Positions 1-12,263 of a stretch of 64,000 nucleotides of DNA are shown piece by piece. A program made the translations under genes and the position numbers. A model generated the notes under the pieces. That model worked only from the letters and a program-made list of their open reading frames with translations, made no database searches and had not been told where the DNA came from. Every line of letters begins with the position of its first letter. The first letter of the stretch is position 1. Source of the DNA: Sthenelais limicola (lineage: Eukaryota > Annelida > Polychaeta > Phyllodocida > Sigalionidae); the NCBI GenBank assembly GCA_942159475.1, contig OW804094.1, positions 15,001,708 to 15,065,707 on the forward strand, in the 5' to 3' direction.

Positions 1-419
1 CAGCTGGTCTTCTCTACCTCCTGGGGTATAGTATACTAACGGAGTATGAGGATGATTTGTCAGGGTGTATCCAGTTCAGTTTTGACATTAAATTCCATTT
101 CTTAAATTGTTCTTAAATCTAGTGTTAGGGACTAATACAGTGCGAAAAAGGAGGCCTCGCGACCGGGAATAAATGCCTCTACTTTATCGCAGGATAAAAC
201 AGGGATAGGATTAGTCTATGTGGGGGTGGATGAAAGGGGTAATTGGTCAATTGGTCAATAAATAGCTCTATAGGGGTCGATGTATTGACCATAGTGCACG
301 CACTCATGCTGGAAAGGTGACATTTTATCTCATTAGAATGTCTTCTATGTAATTATCAATCTAATAGGGGAGTTGTATTAGCCGCGATGCTTTATCTGAA
401 GTGAAGCATCGCAGGGTTG
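1..419. other. Left flank, nothing recognised
   Basis: No long reading frame, inverted repeat or simple repeat is visible. If 420-620 is an exon, this would be its intron. Confidence 0.4.
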
Positions 420-620
420 TTAACAGTTCCTAATTTCCTTATAGCGAAATTTCTTCACGCCAAAAATATTATTTGATATTTTGTTGTAGAAAGCAGCTTT
501 TTTCTCGCTTAGGATTCGAATGAAGTACCCTTCGAGCTTCTGAACCACTGCCTCATCCTGACACCATGTACATTGTAATACTACGGATAAATACAAAGCT
601 AACCTTGTCACACTGAACAT
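420..620 (-). CDS. Possible first exon of a secreted protein (hypothetical)
   Basis: A 66-codon minus-strand reading frame begins with a good signal-peptide pattern: Met, a short basic stretch, then the hydrophobic run LALYLSVVLQC and a small-residue region near Cys17-Gln21. The following ~35 residues are mixed and soluble-looking (DEAVVQKLEGYFIRILSEKK), unlike the low-complexity frames elsewhere. If it is an exon, the gene continues leftwards out of the window. I see no clear splice donor inside the frame; a weak GTGAAG lies near residue 54. I do not recognise the family. A chance frame is quite possible, because the frame is short and the surrounding DNA is AT-rich. Confidence 0.28.
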   Translation of the reverse strand: MFSVTRLALYLSVVLQCTWCQDEAVVQKLEGYFIRILSEKKAAFYNKISNNIFGVKKFRYKEIRNC

Positions 621-738
621 TTTAATTTTTATTCATCGTATTAAACCAAATGATATAATCAATGATTAGCATTATGATAAAAGCTGTTGATACCCTCATC
701 ACCAAAAGACGACTGGGAGCATAGCCAAGACATCTATT

Positions 739-768
739 AGTCCTTTTTTTTTTTTTTTTTTTTTTTTA
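739..768. repeat. Poly-T run
   Basis: A T homopolymer of roughly 25 bases. It may be the reverse-strand tail of a retroposed sequence, but no retroelement body was recognised beside it. Confidence 0.6.
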
Positions 769-914
769 CCTCGACCAATACTTATCATTATTATTGTTAG
801 ATTGGTGATGGGTAATTTTACACAAAAAAAATAGCTGGGTTCAAAATGGGGACGATAAATTACTGTCCGCTGGAGGATTTTAACCAAGAATTCCTTCAAC
901 TCTCTCTCGGATTC

Positions 915-1106
915 GGGAGAGAGTAGACAAGAGATAGAGAGAGAGAGGGAGAGGGAGAGACAGGGAGAGGGAGAGGGAGGGAGAGAGAGGGGGAGAGAGG
1001 GAGAGAGAGGGGGAGAGAGAGAGGGAGAGAGAGGGGGGGGGGAGAGGGAGTGAGAGAGGGAGAGAGAGAGAGGGAGAGAGCGAGGAGAGGCAGGGAGAGA
1101 GATATG
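915..1106. repeat. GA-rich (purine) microsatellite
   Basis: Nearly pure purine on the plus strand, built of GAGAGG and GAGAGAGA units with GGG interruptions. The Ser/Leu/Pro-rich and Arg/Glu-rich frames crossing it are artefacts of the repeat. Confidence 0.95.
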
Positions 1107-1235
1107 AGTGGTAGGAGACAGCCAGAGGGTAAGGGGAAGAACGAAAGAGGCAAAGACACTCGTTGGTCAGACAGAGATAGTAAGACAGAGAAGGGGCAGA
1201 TGTATATATATAGTATCATAATCATAGTATCATAA

Positions 1236-2477
1236 TTATAGATGGTAATTGGAGATCCAGCAAAAACCGTCCAAAAAACCGCAAGCTAAGATGTCTACAT
1301 AGAACCAGGGAGATTCCTCCTCCCTGCCAGAACTCAGGGACACAAAAGCAACAATTCTAAGAATGGCTGAAACCCCTTACACCCCATGTACTCATAATAT
1401 ATTTGTATCAGAGCAACGCATGAAAACAAACAATATATTTTTACTTCCACCCCACCCCTCCCATAGCACCGAGGTGTAAAGACATCTAAATGTTGATTTT
1501 GGGGTGAGCGAGTGAGGAGGAGAAAGGGAGGAGGAGAGGGAAGGAAGGAACCAATGGGAAAAATCTATACATTCTTCCAGTGCTGTGAGGAAATGAATGT
1601 AATGTATTTTCAGTTTAGACACGATGCGTTGGCACAGAAGAAGATTATATTGACCTTACGGCCATCCATCCATTCAAGGAAATGGATTGAAAGTATTTTA
1701 ATGAATGAGTAGATCAGAAGAGAAGGATCTATCAATCAGGATCTAAGTATGAATATGGGACTTAAGTGTGTGCTTTAAAATAGCACACTCTCTAATAACA
1801 ATGTTAATGTTGTTACTGATAATAACAATCCGCAGAGACACCCTTCATACACTAATATTCAAAAAAGGGGTGGGGGTGGGGGTGTTTAGTTAAATAAAAG
1901 GTCTATACAAATAATGATGGGAAATGTAACTACAATCAAAAGCTGTTTTCTAAAATGGTATATATGTAAAAGGGGAAATTATCAATGATTAGAATATTAT
2001 CCAACCAATCACAATAGAAAATGAATGATAAATCTCAACATGTTACTTTCCCAAAAGATTTAATTTAACCTAGCTATGTGAGTGTGTGAACTTCTATATA
2101 TATTAACAGGTGATGGTGGAGATTAATAATAATATTAAGGTCATTCAAAGGAGTATAAAATATTTTGTAATTATTAGTAATGTCACCTAATGTCACGTGA
2201 TTAATTAAATGTGTCATCTTATCATTAAAACTCTCTATCAAGCCTGGTTCAATAGCACTCCTATTACTACTCTTAACCTACCTATATTGGTATATCAGCT
2301 GTCATCAGAAAAACGCCTGCCCACCCTATTCTGGAGAGTTCTGTCAACTCTATCCCTCCCCGTTTCACTACTCAAACATACTGTCGTTCTCCTAGCATTC
2401 TCTTTGTTCTGCATCTGTCCCTCTCTCTCTCTCCATGTCACTCTGACTCTCTCCACAACCATTTTCCTAATCCCTCT
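1236..2477. other. AT-rich stretch, nothing recognised
   Basis: No coding exon, terminal inverted repeat or tandem array was found apart from a short G-rich tract near 1865 and a CT-rich patch near 2420-2445. Confidence 0.4.
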
Positions 2478-2726
2478 GGGTCAGATCACCAGAAAATGTA
2501 CAATCAGCAGCTAAAACATCTAGTAAATTCTGCTAAATTCGACTGAAAAAATTATAAATACTGGGTTTATATGGGTATATTTGGTATCGAGTTGACTTAA
2601 AAGATGGGTTTGGTTATGTTGAATTGTAATTTGAGTCTCATTTTTTGAGTCTCATTTTTGTATAAAATGTGGGTTATTTGGGAGGGTTCCTAAATATGAA
2701 TTGTGCATTTTCTGAAAATTTCACTC
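2478..2726 (+). mobile_element. MITE family A copy (diverged subfamily)
   Basis: The left end GGGTCAGATC..CAGAAAATGT and right end TGCATTTTCTGAAAATTTCA are inverted relative to each other and flanked by the 4-bp duplication CTCT (2474-2477 and 2727-2730). The interior carries the family hallmark 'TCTAGTAAATTCTGCTAAAT'. It is closest to the copy at 16449, with which it shares the 'TTATTTGGGAGGGTT'-type right arm. Confidence 0.8.
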
Positions 2727-2948
2727 CTCTCTACCCTAACCCAGAATATGGCGAATATAGATTTTTCTATTCAATCCAGGGACTCTTCTCAGAGCGGACG
2801 AGATTCTATTTTTGTAATATAGATCAGCCAGGCTTTTCTATTTTGTCAATAACACATGCCTACGAAATGGCTTTGGAGATGTATTATGTGAGAATTATAT
2901 CCCAGGCCTCTCTTGTGTGGACGTATACGCTATATATAACATAGATAT

Positions 2949-3183
2949 GGTTCAGATTTTCAGAAAATGTACAATTCACCTTCACCAATCCTCTCAAATG
3001 ATCCACATTTAAGACAAAAATCAGGTTCCAAATGCAGTTTAACATAACAGAACTGATACTTTAAACCAATGCGATACCAAATACACTCAAATATACCCGA
3101 TATTCATCATTTTTCAGCCTAATTCAGCAGAATTTCCTAAATGTGTTGAGCTGCCATTTGTACATTTTCTGAAAATCTGACCC
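2949..3183 (-). mobile_element. MITE family A copy
   Basis: Both termini are present (GGTTCAGATTTTCAGAAAAT at left, its complement at right). The flanks are ATAT and ACAT, a target duplication with one mismatch. The interior reads in the orientation opposite to the 3335 copy. Confidence 0.85.
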
Positions 3184-3289
3184 ACATACACACATACATA
3201 GGCCTACTATGTAAACCGTATACATGTACATGCATATAGTATACAATATCATATTAAGGCCAAGGGTGGGGAATTGTGGTGACGCTTTT

Positions 3290-3333
3290 GGAAGGCCGCT
3301 TATGGGATTCGAACCCAGTACCCCATCAGCATA
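3290..3333 (-). mobile_element. SINE-like fragment with tRNA B-box
   Basis: On the minus strand there is a GGTTCGAATCC match to the RNA polymerase III B-box, next to a family A MITE (3335) that lies where the A-box side would be. It is most likely the remnant of a tRNA-derived SINE interrupted by the MITE. The fragment is short and the call tentative. Confidence 0.3.
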
Positions 3334-3334
3334 T

Positions 3335-3569
3335 GGGTCAGATTTTTAGAAAATGTACAATTGGCAGCTCTACATATTTAGGAAATTCTCCTAGATTAAG
3401 CTGAAAAATGAAGAATACCGGGTATATCTGAGTATATTTGGTATCGCATTGATTTAAAGTATCAGTTCTGTTAAGTTAAACTGCATTTTGAAGCGGATTT
3501 TTGTCTTAAATCTTGATTTTTTGAGAGGATTGGTGAAGGCGAATTGTACATTTTCTGAAAATCTGGCCC
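3335..3569 (+). mobile_element. MITE family A copy
   Basis: A typical 235-bp member. Its inverted termini GGGTCAGATTTT and AAAATCTGGCCC are flanked by ATAT on both sides. Confidence 0.9.
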
Positions 3570-4084
3570 ATATAACCATACTGCATATAGGCATAAGCTC
3601 CACTTGCGGACAGCTCCGGAACAACTCTCTATAATAGTGTTGTTTTAACGTTTTTATTTATCTTTGTGGTACAACTACAACATGTCCATGGTTATAATGG
3701 CTGACCACTCCCCCTACAACACAAGGCATATGAGTGTACCAAAAGGGGATTCCCCACTACCGATCAGAAGCTGGGCAGGCGCCATAGGACCTGTGGAAGT
3801 GATCCTTTCATCTCCCACGTTTAACACCGGGGGCGCTACTCTCGCCTCACGACCCTTTAAAAATCCTGTCGGGCTTATCTCGTAAGTTGCCTACTATCTT
3901 GAGTCTTTCTACCATCTTCCCATTCCCTATATGTCTGAGCCCACTCCCTCCTTTATACTCCTGGTGCATGTACTCTCTAACTTCATCCTTTCTCTGTATG
4001 TAGGCCTATAATATTATGCCTTCTGAAGTTCTCAAAGTATTCCTCCAGCTTCTTTTATACTCCCCCCTCCTCCTCCCTCTATCT
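3570..4084. other. Intergenic stretch, nothing recognised
   Basis: A 73-codon frame at 3664-3885 lies in somewhat GC-richer DNA. It has no recognisable domain and no convincing splice context. Confidence 0.35.
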
Positions 4085-4319
4085 GGGTCAGATTTTCAGA
4101 AAATGTACAATTCACCTTCACCAATCCTCTCAAATAACCCAAATTTCAGAAAAAAATAAAGTTGAAAATACAGTTCAACCTAACTAAAGAGATTGCTAGA
4201 ATCAATGCAAAGCCGAATATACTCGAATTTACTTAGTATAGACCAAATTGCAGCTTAATTTAGCAGAATTTACTAAATGTGTACAGCTGCCAATTGTACA
4301 TTTACTGAAAATCTGACCC
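4085..4319 (-). mobile_element. MITE family A copy
   Basis: Complete, with inverted ends GGGTCAGATTTTCAGAAAAT and flanking ATCT duplicates (4081-4084, 4320-4323). Confidence 0.9.
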
Positions 4320-6089
4320 ATCTGGGTCTTCCTCCCTCCTCCTCCTTCTTTCATCCGCCCTATCACCTCCTCCTGCAAATCCTCCCTCTCCCTCCCCATC
4401 CTCATTCTCTCCCTCTCCATCCTCTTCCTCCTCCGGCCCCTGTACAGTACGACCCCGCCCCCTATTCCATAAACCACCTCCTATGCCTCAACCCAAGCAG
4501 CCAAGAAGCCTTGCCAATGATCACAAACCAATCCATTCCTCCACCTGCCTGGCACCTGCCCTACTGGTGCCAGGCCCACGTCCAAATCGCATACAACATC
4601 TCCATATTTATTTCTATTGAGTTTGATCATTAATGTATATGCGAAAACCTGAAAAATATTTGTATATAGTAGCAACCCATGTTAACAGTGACGAGTGTAG
4701 GTAGAGGTAATATAGATTATCACGTATAACATAACAATATTCTTATAATTGTATTATTTTTCAAACCTAAGCTGAGAGAAAACAGTATAACAACGTAAGC
4801 AAAATCCCCCTAAGCTTCTCAATTACCTCCTACAAAACCCCCATATTCTTGATCAGTGCTCCCTTCCTCTCCGTTCCATACAACCCAAGATACATCACCA
4901 ACAAATACACAACCCTATTTAAGGACTCAACAACAAAAACACCCCCTATCACACATCCCTATTTAATAAATACAGACACCAGCACCAGTGATCAAAGCTC
5001 TCCTTTTATCAGCAGATCTCCTCAATCTCCGCATGCCTCAAATTCCCTGCCAATATCAACCATACACTGTTACACCCTCAGATCAATCGTATCCAGGATC
5101 TTAACAGGGGACTTGCAAGTGCCGTTGCCACAGTTCATAATGAGATAGTTTCATTTAAAATTGGACATACAAAATGTTTCGCAACATTTTCATACAAAAG
5201 AATTGGCAAAATATTGTCCCCAATCTTAAAGCTTATATAAATGATGTCTGAATGCCAAATGCATGGTATGAGAGAAAACTTGCGTTATAATTATAATATC
5301 ATGTATGGCACATGGCAATTCATTTTTTTTGACGTGTTTTATTCATGTTATCCTGCCTTCTTGGCGTATACAATGCTAAAACATGTTATATGGTTCCTTT
5401 TTTTCACGAACTTATGGCAATTCATATTAAGGCACTCATAAATAGCTAATGCTGAACATGGGAAGTTTTCTCTCTTGACATACAACTCCCATGATTCCAT
5501 GTGAATCAATGTTCAAGATGGCGTATATACACTTCCCCTATTGAAGCCAGAGTCACCCACATCCAGAAGGGCCAAAAAGCCCCATTTCAGACGACAATCG
5601 CAGTGGCAGATACAGAACCTAAATTGCTTGTTGACTGACTAGCTGAGAGAGGGGGGTCTGATAATGTCAATGAGTCAGTTTCACATGTGACATTGATGAA
5701 TGGGTGTAGTTGGGATAATGTCGACATGTTTGCCTACCTACGTGTTCTGCCACACTCATATTGAATATAACAAAGTAAAAATCTGCTCAGCAAATATCCA
5801 CAACTAGTAACCATAGGCTACTGATAAACGGCTGGAATACATTAAGCATTAAGCATTGTATGGTTGATCATATTCTATGTCATTGTTATATATATATTAT
5901 TGTATGAGCATCTAATCACAAGATCGTACCAGAATATATCAAAACGAACATTGAACTTTTAAGAAAAGAAATCGATCTAAGAAAAAATGGAAGCTCAGGA
6001 AAACCTATGTTAAGTCACAGAGGGGCAAACAATCCATTTTCTATTGTGATATACTAATGTAACTGTATATAAAATGAGAAATAAAGCTA
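4320..6089. other. Intergenic stretch with C/T-rich segment
   Basis: 4330-4445 is pyrimidine-rich (CCTCC, TCCCTC units). The remainder is AT-rich. Frames at 4277-4633 and 4849-5148 are compositionally biased and not protein-like. Confidence 0.4.
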
Positions 6090-6517
6090 ATACATACATA
6101 CATACATACATACATACATACATACATACATACATACATACATACATACATACATACATACATACATACATACATACATACATACATACATACATACATA
6201 CATACATACATACATACATACATACATACATACATACATACATACATACATACATACATACATACATACATACATACATACATACATACATACATACATA
6301 CATACATACATACATACATACATACATACATACATACATACATACATACATACATACATACATACATACATACATACATACATACATACATACATACATA
6401 CATACATACATACATACATACATACATACATACATACATACATACATACATACATACATACATACATACATACATACATACATACATACATACATACATA
6501 CATACATACATACATAC
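6090..6517. repeat. (CATA)n microsatellite, about 107 perfect units
   Basis: An uninterrupted tetranucleotide array of 428 bp; I see no substitution in it. It is flanked by unique AT-rich sequence. The Tyr-Ile-His-Thr and Met-Tyr-Val-Cys frames crossing it are repeat artefacts. Confidence 0.98.
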
Positions 6518-6829
6518 TCACCCTGCGCCAACCATCAAAATAGTCCTGCTGCTAAAAAAAATCGTCACGACTGTTTAGATATAAAATATTACGCACGCTA
6601 TACAGAGAAAAACATCCGCATTTCCATCTCCATCAACTTAGATAACAAGACATATTTGTTCATTTAGATAAAGAGAAACATTAGTGTGCTTACATTCAAA
6701 ACTATTCAAACATCACATAACAATTGTACTGAAATAAGACACCAAACTAAACCTTGTTCGGGTAAACATGGTATACCAAATAAAATTATGCGAAAAAAGT
6801 AGTACTGAATCTGGGAGACAAATTAACAT

Positions 6830-7058
6830 GGGTCAGATTTTCAGAAAATGCTCAATCTACAGTTCTACACATTTATCAAATTCTGCTAAATTAGATTGAA
6901 AATTGTTAAATACTAGGTATATCTGAGTTAAGTGTATTCTGTATTGTATTCATTCGATAAATCTGTCTGGTTACGTTGAACTGAAGTTTGTACCTCAATT
7001 CCGTCTTAAATTTGGGTTATATGAGAGACAAATTGTACATTTTCTGGCGATTTTACCC
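6830..7058 (+). mobile_element. MITE family A copy (diverged)
   Basis: Left end GGGTCAGATTTTCAGAAAAT; the right end has decayed to TTTCTGGCGATTTTACCC. ACAT is duplicated on both sides. Confidence 0.85.
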
Positions 7059-7276
7059 ACATACGGTAAGAGATGTGTCCCTCACATTCAGATTCAGGGA
7101 AGACCTAAGGAATAGTATCCTATCCGAATCCCCAAGTAATATTATATCATTTAGATTCATATTCATTTTCTCATTAGTCTGAAACACAAGAAAGTGTGCC
7201 TCCTGATTGCTTTTATATAAATGTAATTTGATTGAACGTTATCGGTGCTGGTTGTAACTGACCATGTTTAACATGT

Positions 7277-7511
7277 GGGTCAGATTTTCATGAAATGTAC
7301 AATTCACCTTCACCAATCCTCTCAATTAACCCACATTTAAGGCAAAAATGAGCTTCAAAATGCAGTTTGAATTAACATAATTGATACCTTAAATTAATGT
7401 GATCCCAAATATTCCCAGATATTCACGATATTCATCATTTTCCAGCCAAATTTAGCAGAATTTCCTAAATGTGTAGAGCTGCCAATTGTGCATTTTCCGA
7501 AAATATGACCC
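7277..7511 (-). mobile_element. MITE family A copy
   Basis: Full-length with flanking ATGT duplicates (7273-7276, 7512-7515). Ends are slightly diverged (TTTCATGAAATG; TTTTCCGAAAATATGACCC). Confidence 0.9.
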
Positions 7512-7895
7512 ATGTTCTTCAACACGTATGCCACATGGAGGTGGTAAAAGTAACGGCTGGTTCCATCATAAATAATGATGATAAGTTATCAATAGTAACA
7601 ACGACCAAGTTCAATTCGAACTAATGACGATAAGTTATCAATAATTACAAAGATTATGATTCACATAACTATCGTACTTACGACTACCGGTATGATATAG
7701 TGTATCAAGACGCACCTGAAGGGAAAAAGAGGCAAAACATTAGTTCAGTTTATAATTGTAATAATAACAATAACAGCAATTAATTGTCCTACACATATAA
7801 TAACAAAATAAAGCTATGAATAGCGACCATAAAAACAAGAGTAACAGTCTATTATCATAACAAGAGGGAATCAGATTTTTTTTGATTTTTTTTTT

Positions 7896-8191
7896 GGGGG
7901 GGGGGGGGGGAGGGGGAGGGCGGGGGAAGGAGAGGTTCTGTCTCTTTCCTCTCTCTCTCCCTCTCCCTCCTACCACTCATATCTCTCTCCCTGCCTCTCC
8001 TCTCTCTCTCTCCCTCTCCCTCTGTCTCTCTCCCTCTCTCTCTCCCTGCCTCTCCTCTCTCTTTCTCTCCCTGCCTCTCCTCTCTCTCTCTCCCTCTCCT
8101 CTCTCTCTCCCTCTCCCTCTCTCTCTCCCTCTCCCTCTCTCTCTCTCTCTCCCTCCCTCTCTGTCTGTCTCCCTCCTCCCTCTCTCACTCA
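7896..8191. repeat. Poly-G run followed by CT-rich tract
   Basis: A G run with A interruptions (about 7896-7924) leads into a ~260-bp CTCTCC/CCTCTC pyrimidine tract. The strand asymmetry switches from purine to pyrimidine at about 7935. Confidence 0.95.
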
Positions 8192-9238
8192 CGCACACAA
8201 TCAAAGACACAAACAATCACTCGTTTGGACAGGCTACATATTAATGGTATTGACAGATCCTGAAGTCAGCAATATAAATAATATGAATAGTCTATTGTCC
8301 GGCACACTGGGCTAGGGCAGGAGCAGTTTCATTATAGTTTTAGAGCAATGTTAAAGAGTTGGTATAGCGATGATAAATCATGACATGACTCATTCATTTG
8401 TGGACCAAGAATCAACAATCACTGAATTAAAATTGCGATTTTATCGATATTGCAGAGCTATTGTTGTCCTAGGTGGATGAGGAAGGCTTTCAGAATATAC
8501 ACAATAAGAGATAATGAGAACCGAAGCATTGAAGTATAGATAGCGAGGGAGTAATATACTTGTCGTTTGGCTATAGCAGTATTTAGCTGGATATTCGTTT
8601 TCATTTTCGGAGTATAACATTGATCTGCATATTTGCATCACGTTTTACCAAGCTGTTTAGTTCAACTTAAAGTTGGTCTTCAACTGATATAACTCCTGGG
8701 GCAGTATACTACCATCTATTGCTGAGAGGAAATATGCTAACGGGTGTTATATCCTACTCTTTTTGCATAATATCCATAATGGATCTTTAACATGTCATGG
8801 CCTGCGCTTAAAAACCATCTTAAAGCAGAAGAGAACTGGATGGCATAAGAATTAATGTATTGTTCGCTCCTGAAATAGGACCAAACTGATTATGAGAAGT
8901 TGTGAAGAGTAAAGGTAATTCAAAAAATCGGTGGAAATTTTGACGAACTCCTTTACTGTAAGCGAGATTATTATTGTTTTTAATAACTGGGCCTATACCA
9001 GTTTGGGCCTGTTTGTTGTGTTGTGACCTTTCGTCGCTTATGATGTACTGTCATTTGTAAATTGAAAAGAGTAATTATAAATTTTTGTGTAATAATGAAG
9101 TTAATCTAGATGTAAAACTGTACACTTTTTCAAGGAGATGAGACCTACCACACTGTGGATATCTTCCTAATAAAATGTTTAAAAAAAACAACGTACATAG
9201 TGCCATAGATACAACCTAATGTGTATAACGAATAAACA
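8192..9238. other. AT-rich stretch, nothing recognised
   Basis: No exon or element was identified. Confidence 0.4.
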
Positions 9239-9362
9239 TTCAATTCAATTCAATTCAATTCAAGTATTCTTTATTGCAAAAATAGGTGTTGTGTACAATG
9301 AGGTGGACCAGCTTTCTAGATAGACTTGCGTCTAGGTAGGTCTTCCGCCGGGTGCCTGCCTG
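9239..9362 (-). mobile_element. 3' end of a non-LTR retroelement with (TTGAA)n tail
   Basis: Read on the minus strand, a GC-richer stretch (GGTCCACCTCATTGTACAC) leads to GCAATAAAGAATACT and then tandem TGAAT units ending at 9239. An AATAAA signal followed by a short tandem tail is typical of CR1/L2-like or RTE-like 3' ends. No reverse transcriptase is present, so this is a 5'-truncated remnant. Confidence 0.5.
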
Positions 9363-10747
9363 TGTATAACGAATAAACATAATAAATTAAGAGTCTGAAC
9401 TGGACTTATATTCGACATTTACTATACCTCTAGCCTCTACCTTACCGAAGATTGCCGAATATTAATATTCCGACTATATTGTTATTACCACCAGCTCTAC
9501 CTGTAACCATCTACTCTACCTAAATAGTATCTCCCGGAGAATACCATTCATATCAATAATGAACTATAATTCAACGTTTGTTTATTTCAGGGATATTTTA
9601 GTCAGTTTGCTTTTGTATGAAGTCTACTTATATAGAATGTACTCTAAAGAAAATGAATGAATTTTGAAATCCACATAAAAAACATTTTTTTACAATATTA
9701 GGGTTAGGTAACTCCAAATGTGTATAGGAAACTGTTGTTCATTCTTTTCATTAAATTGAAAATTAATTTAAGATAGATTTGAATCAATATTTTGTAATAC
9801 TGTGTGTGGTGCACTAATCTAATATCACAAATTTCCTTCCCTCACTCACAAGCCTTTTTTGTTTTCTCCTTCACTTCAAGTGGAGAATGTGTAGTGGAGA
9901 ATGTGTAGTGGATAAGCTTTAGGTACTACTGCCTAGAGTAAAACCAAGACTAGGTATTCCTTAGTGTGACCTTTGTAAGTCTTTCCACTTCACCTTGGGG
10001 TCCTGCTCCCATATATTTACTATAGGGCATATACGTACCTTCCCTCCTCTCCAGCAGAAACACATTTTATTTGCTTGGGTTTTATCGACGTTTCTGTTGT
10101 CTAATTTCGACTGGGATACGTCAATGTCAAACCTGCTGGCCATTTTTCGACCTGGACTTTATCCTTTTCGAAACTAATTACATTGTTATGATGGTTCCAA
10201 TTGTATTATAGTCTTATTATAATATGATTTCAAATTTAAATTGCTTTAGAGGAAGATCATAAACGCTACCATCTAAGTGACAATCCAAAGCTATTTTGTT
10301 GTTATTTTTTACAAGGACTATGGACAAGGAACATGTCTATTTCCCTCCAATTTCACAAGAAGAAGTGTTCCCCGCGGGGTGAGGAAAGGAGAGAATATAA
10401 AGTAAATGAGTTAGTAAAGTGGCCTCAGGGATATACAGAACTACCGGCGAGTGTGTGTGTTGTTTTTCTTACAGAGCATAAAGGGTCTTAGCATTGTATG
10501 ATTGAGTCTTCGAGCAGCAATTAACAGTACGCTATACTATGATTAATATGAAAGCCCTTAAAGATGAGTGATTAAATGTCATTAGTAGCCAAGAGCCATT
10601 AACGGTATAGGCATAGTCATATAATTAATAGAACTGGATGGTGGTTTTACTGCTAACAGGGTGGTACTGCGTTGGTTCCTTTTTGATTTCAATTCAATAG
10701 ATAAACATTTTAGCTTGTTATGACTTCTTTTATTTGTCCTTATTAAG
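9363..10747. other. AT-rich stretch, nothing recognised
   Basis: Opposing ~60-codon frames at 9961-10177 mirror each other and show no domain. The tandem phrase GTGGAGAATGTGTA occurs twice at about 9880-9910. Confidence 0.35.
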
Positions 10748-10789
10748 CTTCTACGTTTCGAGTATCTAGTACTACTCTTCGTCAGGAAG
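10748..10789 (-). ncRNA. Hammerhead-like motif e (Penelope-type 3' end)
   Basis: On the minus strand: CTTC, core CTGACGAA, helix GAGTA..TACTC, GAAA, CGTA, then GAAG, which pairs with the first CTTC. AATAAAAG follows about 20 nt downstream. The layout matches four other sites in this window whose helices differ in sequence. Confidence 0.5.
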
Positions 10790-12028
10790 TACAATTCATA
10801 GAACTGTTTCTATTCTATGATACTGTTCAAGATGTATGATTATGCTTAACTTTGTTTAAAAGTGTCACCTTGTCAAAACTTAAGAGGGAGTGATATTGCG
10901 TCATTGGTCGAGCATCACCAGGGCAGTGTATAAATACCATGCTGCCCATTTTAGGGTTGCTTATATTTAGACTGTTAATGGATAGATAGACTGTAGTCTG
11001 ACTGGACCTATTAGATATGTTAAAGTCGCGAGTTCTATTAACCATTAACCATCCTCTGTGGATATATTTTATTGCAATTTTTATTCCAAAAGCAGGAACC
11101 ATATTTACGTCCGTTCATATCCTTGTAAAATATATGCAAAGGCGATGTAATTAATTGCATTCTGATAGCTGCATGAAAGGATAGCATTCAGATCGATATA
11201 TCCGGAAGAAATATATCAGGGGGTGGGGGTATACACCTTAATATATTTTAGAGCCAAATGGGGAAATAACAATAGAGGGGTTTTAATAATGTCCTTCAAT
11301 AATGTGAGAAATATTATTTACGTCCTTTCAGATCACCGTGAAATACATTTAGAGCCAAATGGGAGGGGGAAAAGAAAGAAGATTTAATAATAGACTTGGC
11401 TCAGAGCCCGAAACAGGTGCTTATTCACGGCATGTGATTCAAAATCTCTGTACTGCCGCCTGAATTATGGAAGTCATAAAATACGGAAGACGTGTTTAGA
11501 GTTAGAGTACTTCTACCTACTTCCCAGCATGAAGCTGTCATATTTTTTATTCTTCAAGCTGTGATTCAGGGATCTAAGCTCGATCTATTTTTAAATCTTT
11601 GTAACTGAGATTTAGAATGTCTCTGTGCTTTCAAGATATGAAAATACCTAAACGAACACAGAACTAAATGTCATGATATGTTATGATAAGATTTCCGCAC
11701 TTCATTAGACGCGTTTTCAATATATTAAAATGTAAAATAATCTGAGAAAAACGAAAGGTTTAGAATAGTTTGACAGTTAGCATTAACTTATAATCCTTAC
11801 AATCCTATCCTATAATTAATATAATCCTTTATTGAATGTTAAACCCCTCTTCATGATGGCTTCAGGGATTGGAATAAAGGTTGTGATGGTCATAAGAACT
11901 TTCGACTGCCTGGTCGTGGTTGCCTTTGTCCTACAAAGGTTGTAACAAGTATAACTATAAGTCACGATCTTAAACTGGTCGGCACTTCTTGTCGGAATTT
12001 TACGATTATTTATGCACCAACCGCATTA
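10790..12028. other. AT-rich stretch, nothing recognised
   Basis: A direct repeat of 'TTTAGAGCCAAATGGG' occurs near 11247 and 11350. No gene was recognised. Confidence 0.4.
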
Positions 12029-12263
12029 GGGTCAGATTTTCAGAAAAAGTACAATTGGCAGCTGTACACATTTAGTAAATTCTTCAAAATTAGGCTGTAA
12101 TTTGGTCAATACTAGGTAAATTCGAGTATATTCGGCATTGTATTGATTCTAGCAATCTGTTTGGTTAGGTTGAAATGTATTTTGAACTTTATTTTCGTCT
12201 GAAATCTAGGTTATTTGAGAAGATTGGCGAAGTTGAATTGTACATTTTCTGAAAACCTCACCC
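12029..12263 (+). mobile_element. MITE family A copy
   Basis: A full 235-bp copy. The flanks ATTA and ATTT differ at one base. Confidence 0.88.

Noticed and set aside
3290..3333. tRNA gene
   Set aside because: Only a B-box is present; no acceptor stem or A-box, so at most a SINE fragment.
6010..6667. Long frames of Met-Tyr-Val-Cys and Tyr-Ile-His-Thr repeats
   Set aside because: They are translations of the (CATA)n array and arise in several frames on both strands.
7882..8244. 120-residue Ser/Leu/Pro frame and its Arg/Glu mirrors
   Set aside because: A poly-G plus CT-rich simple repeat, not a gene.
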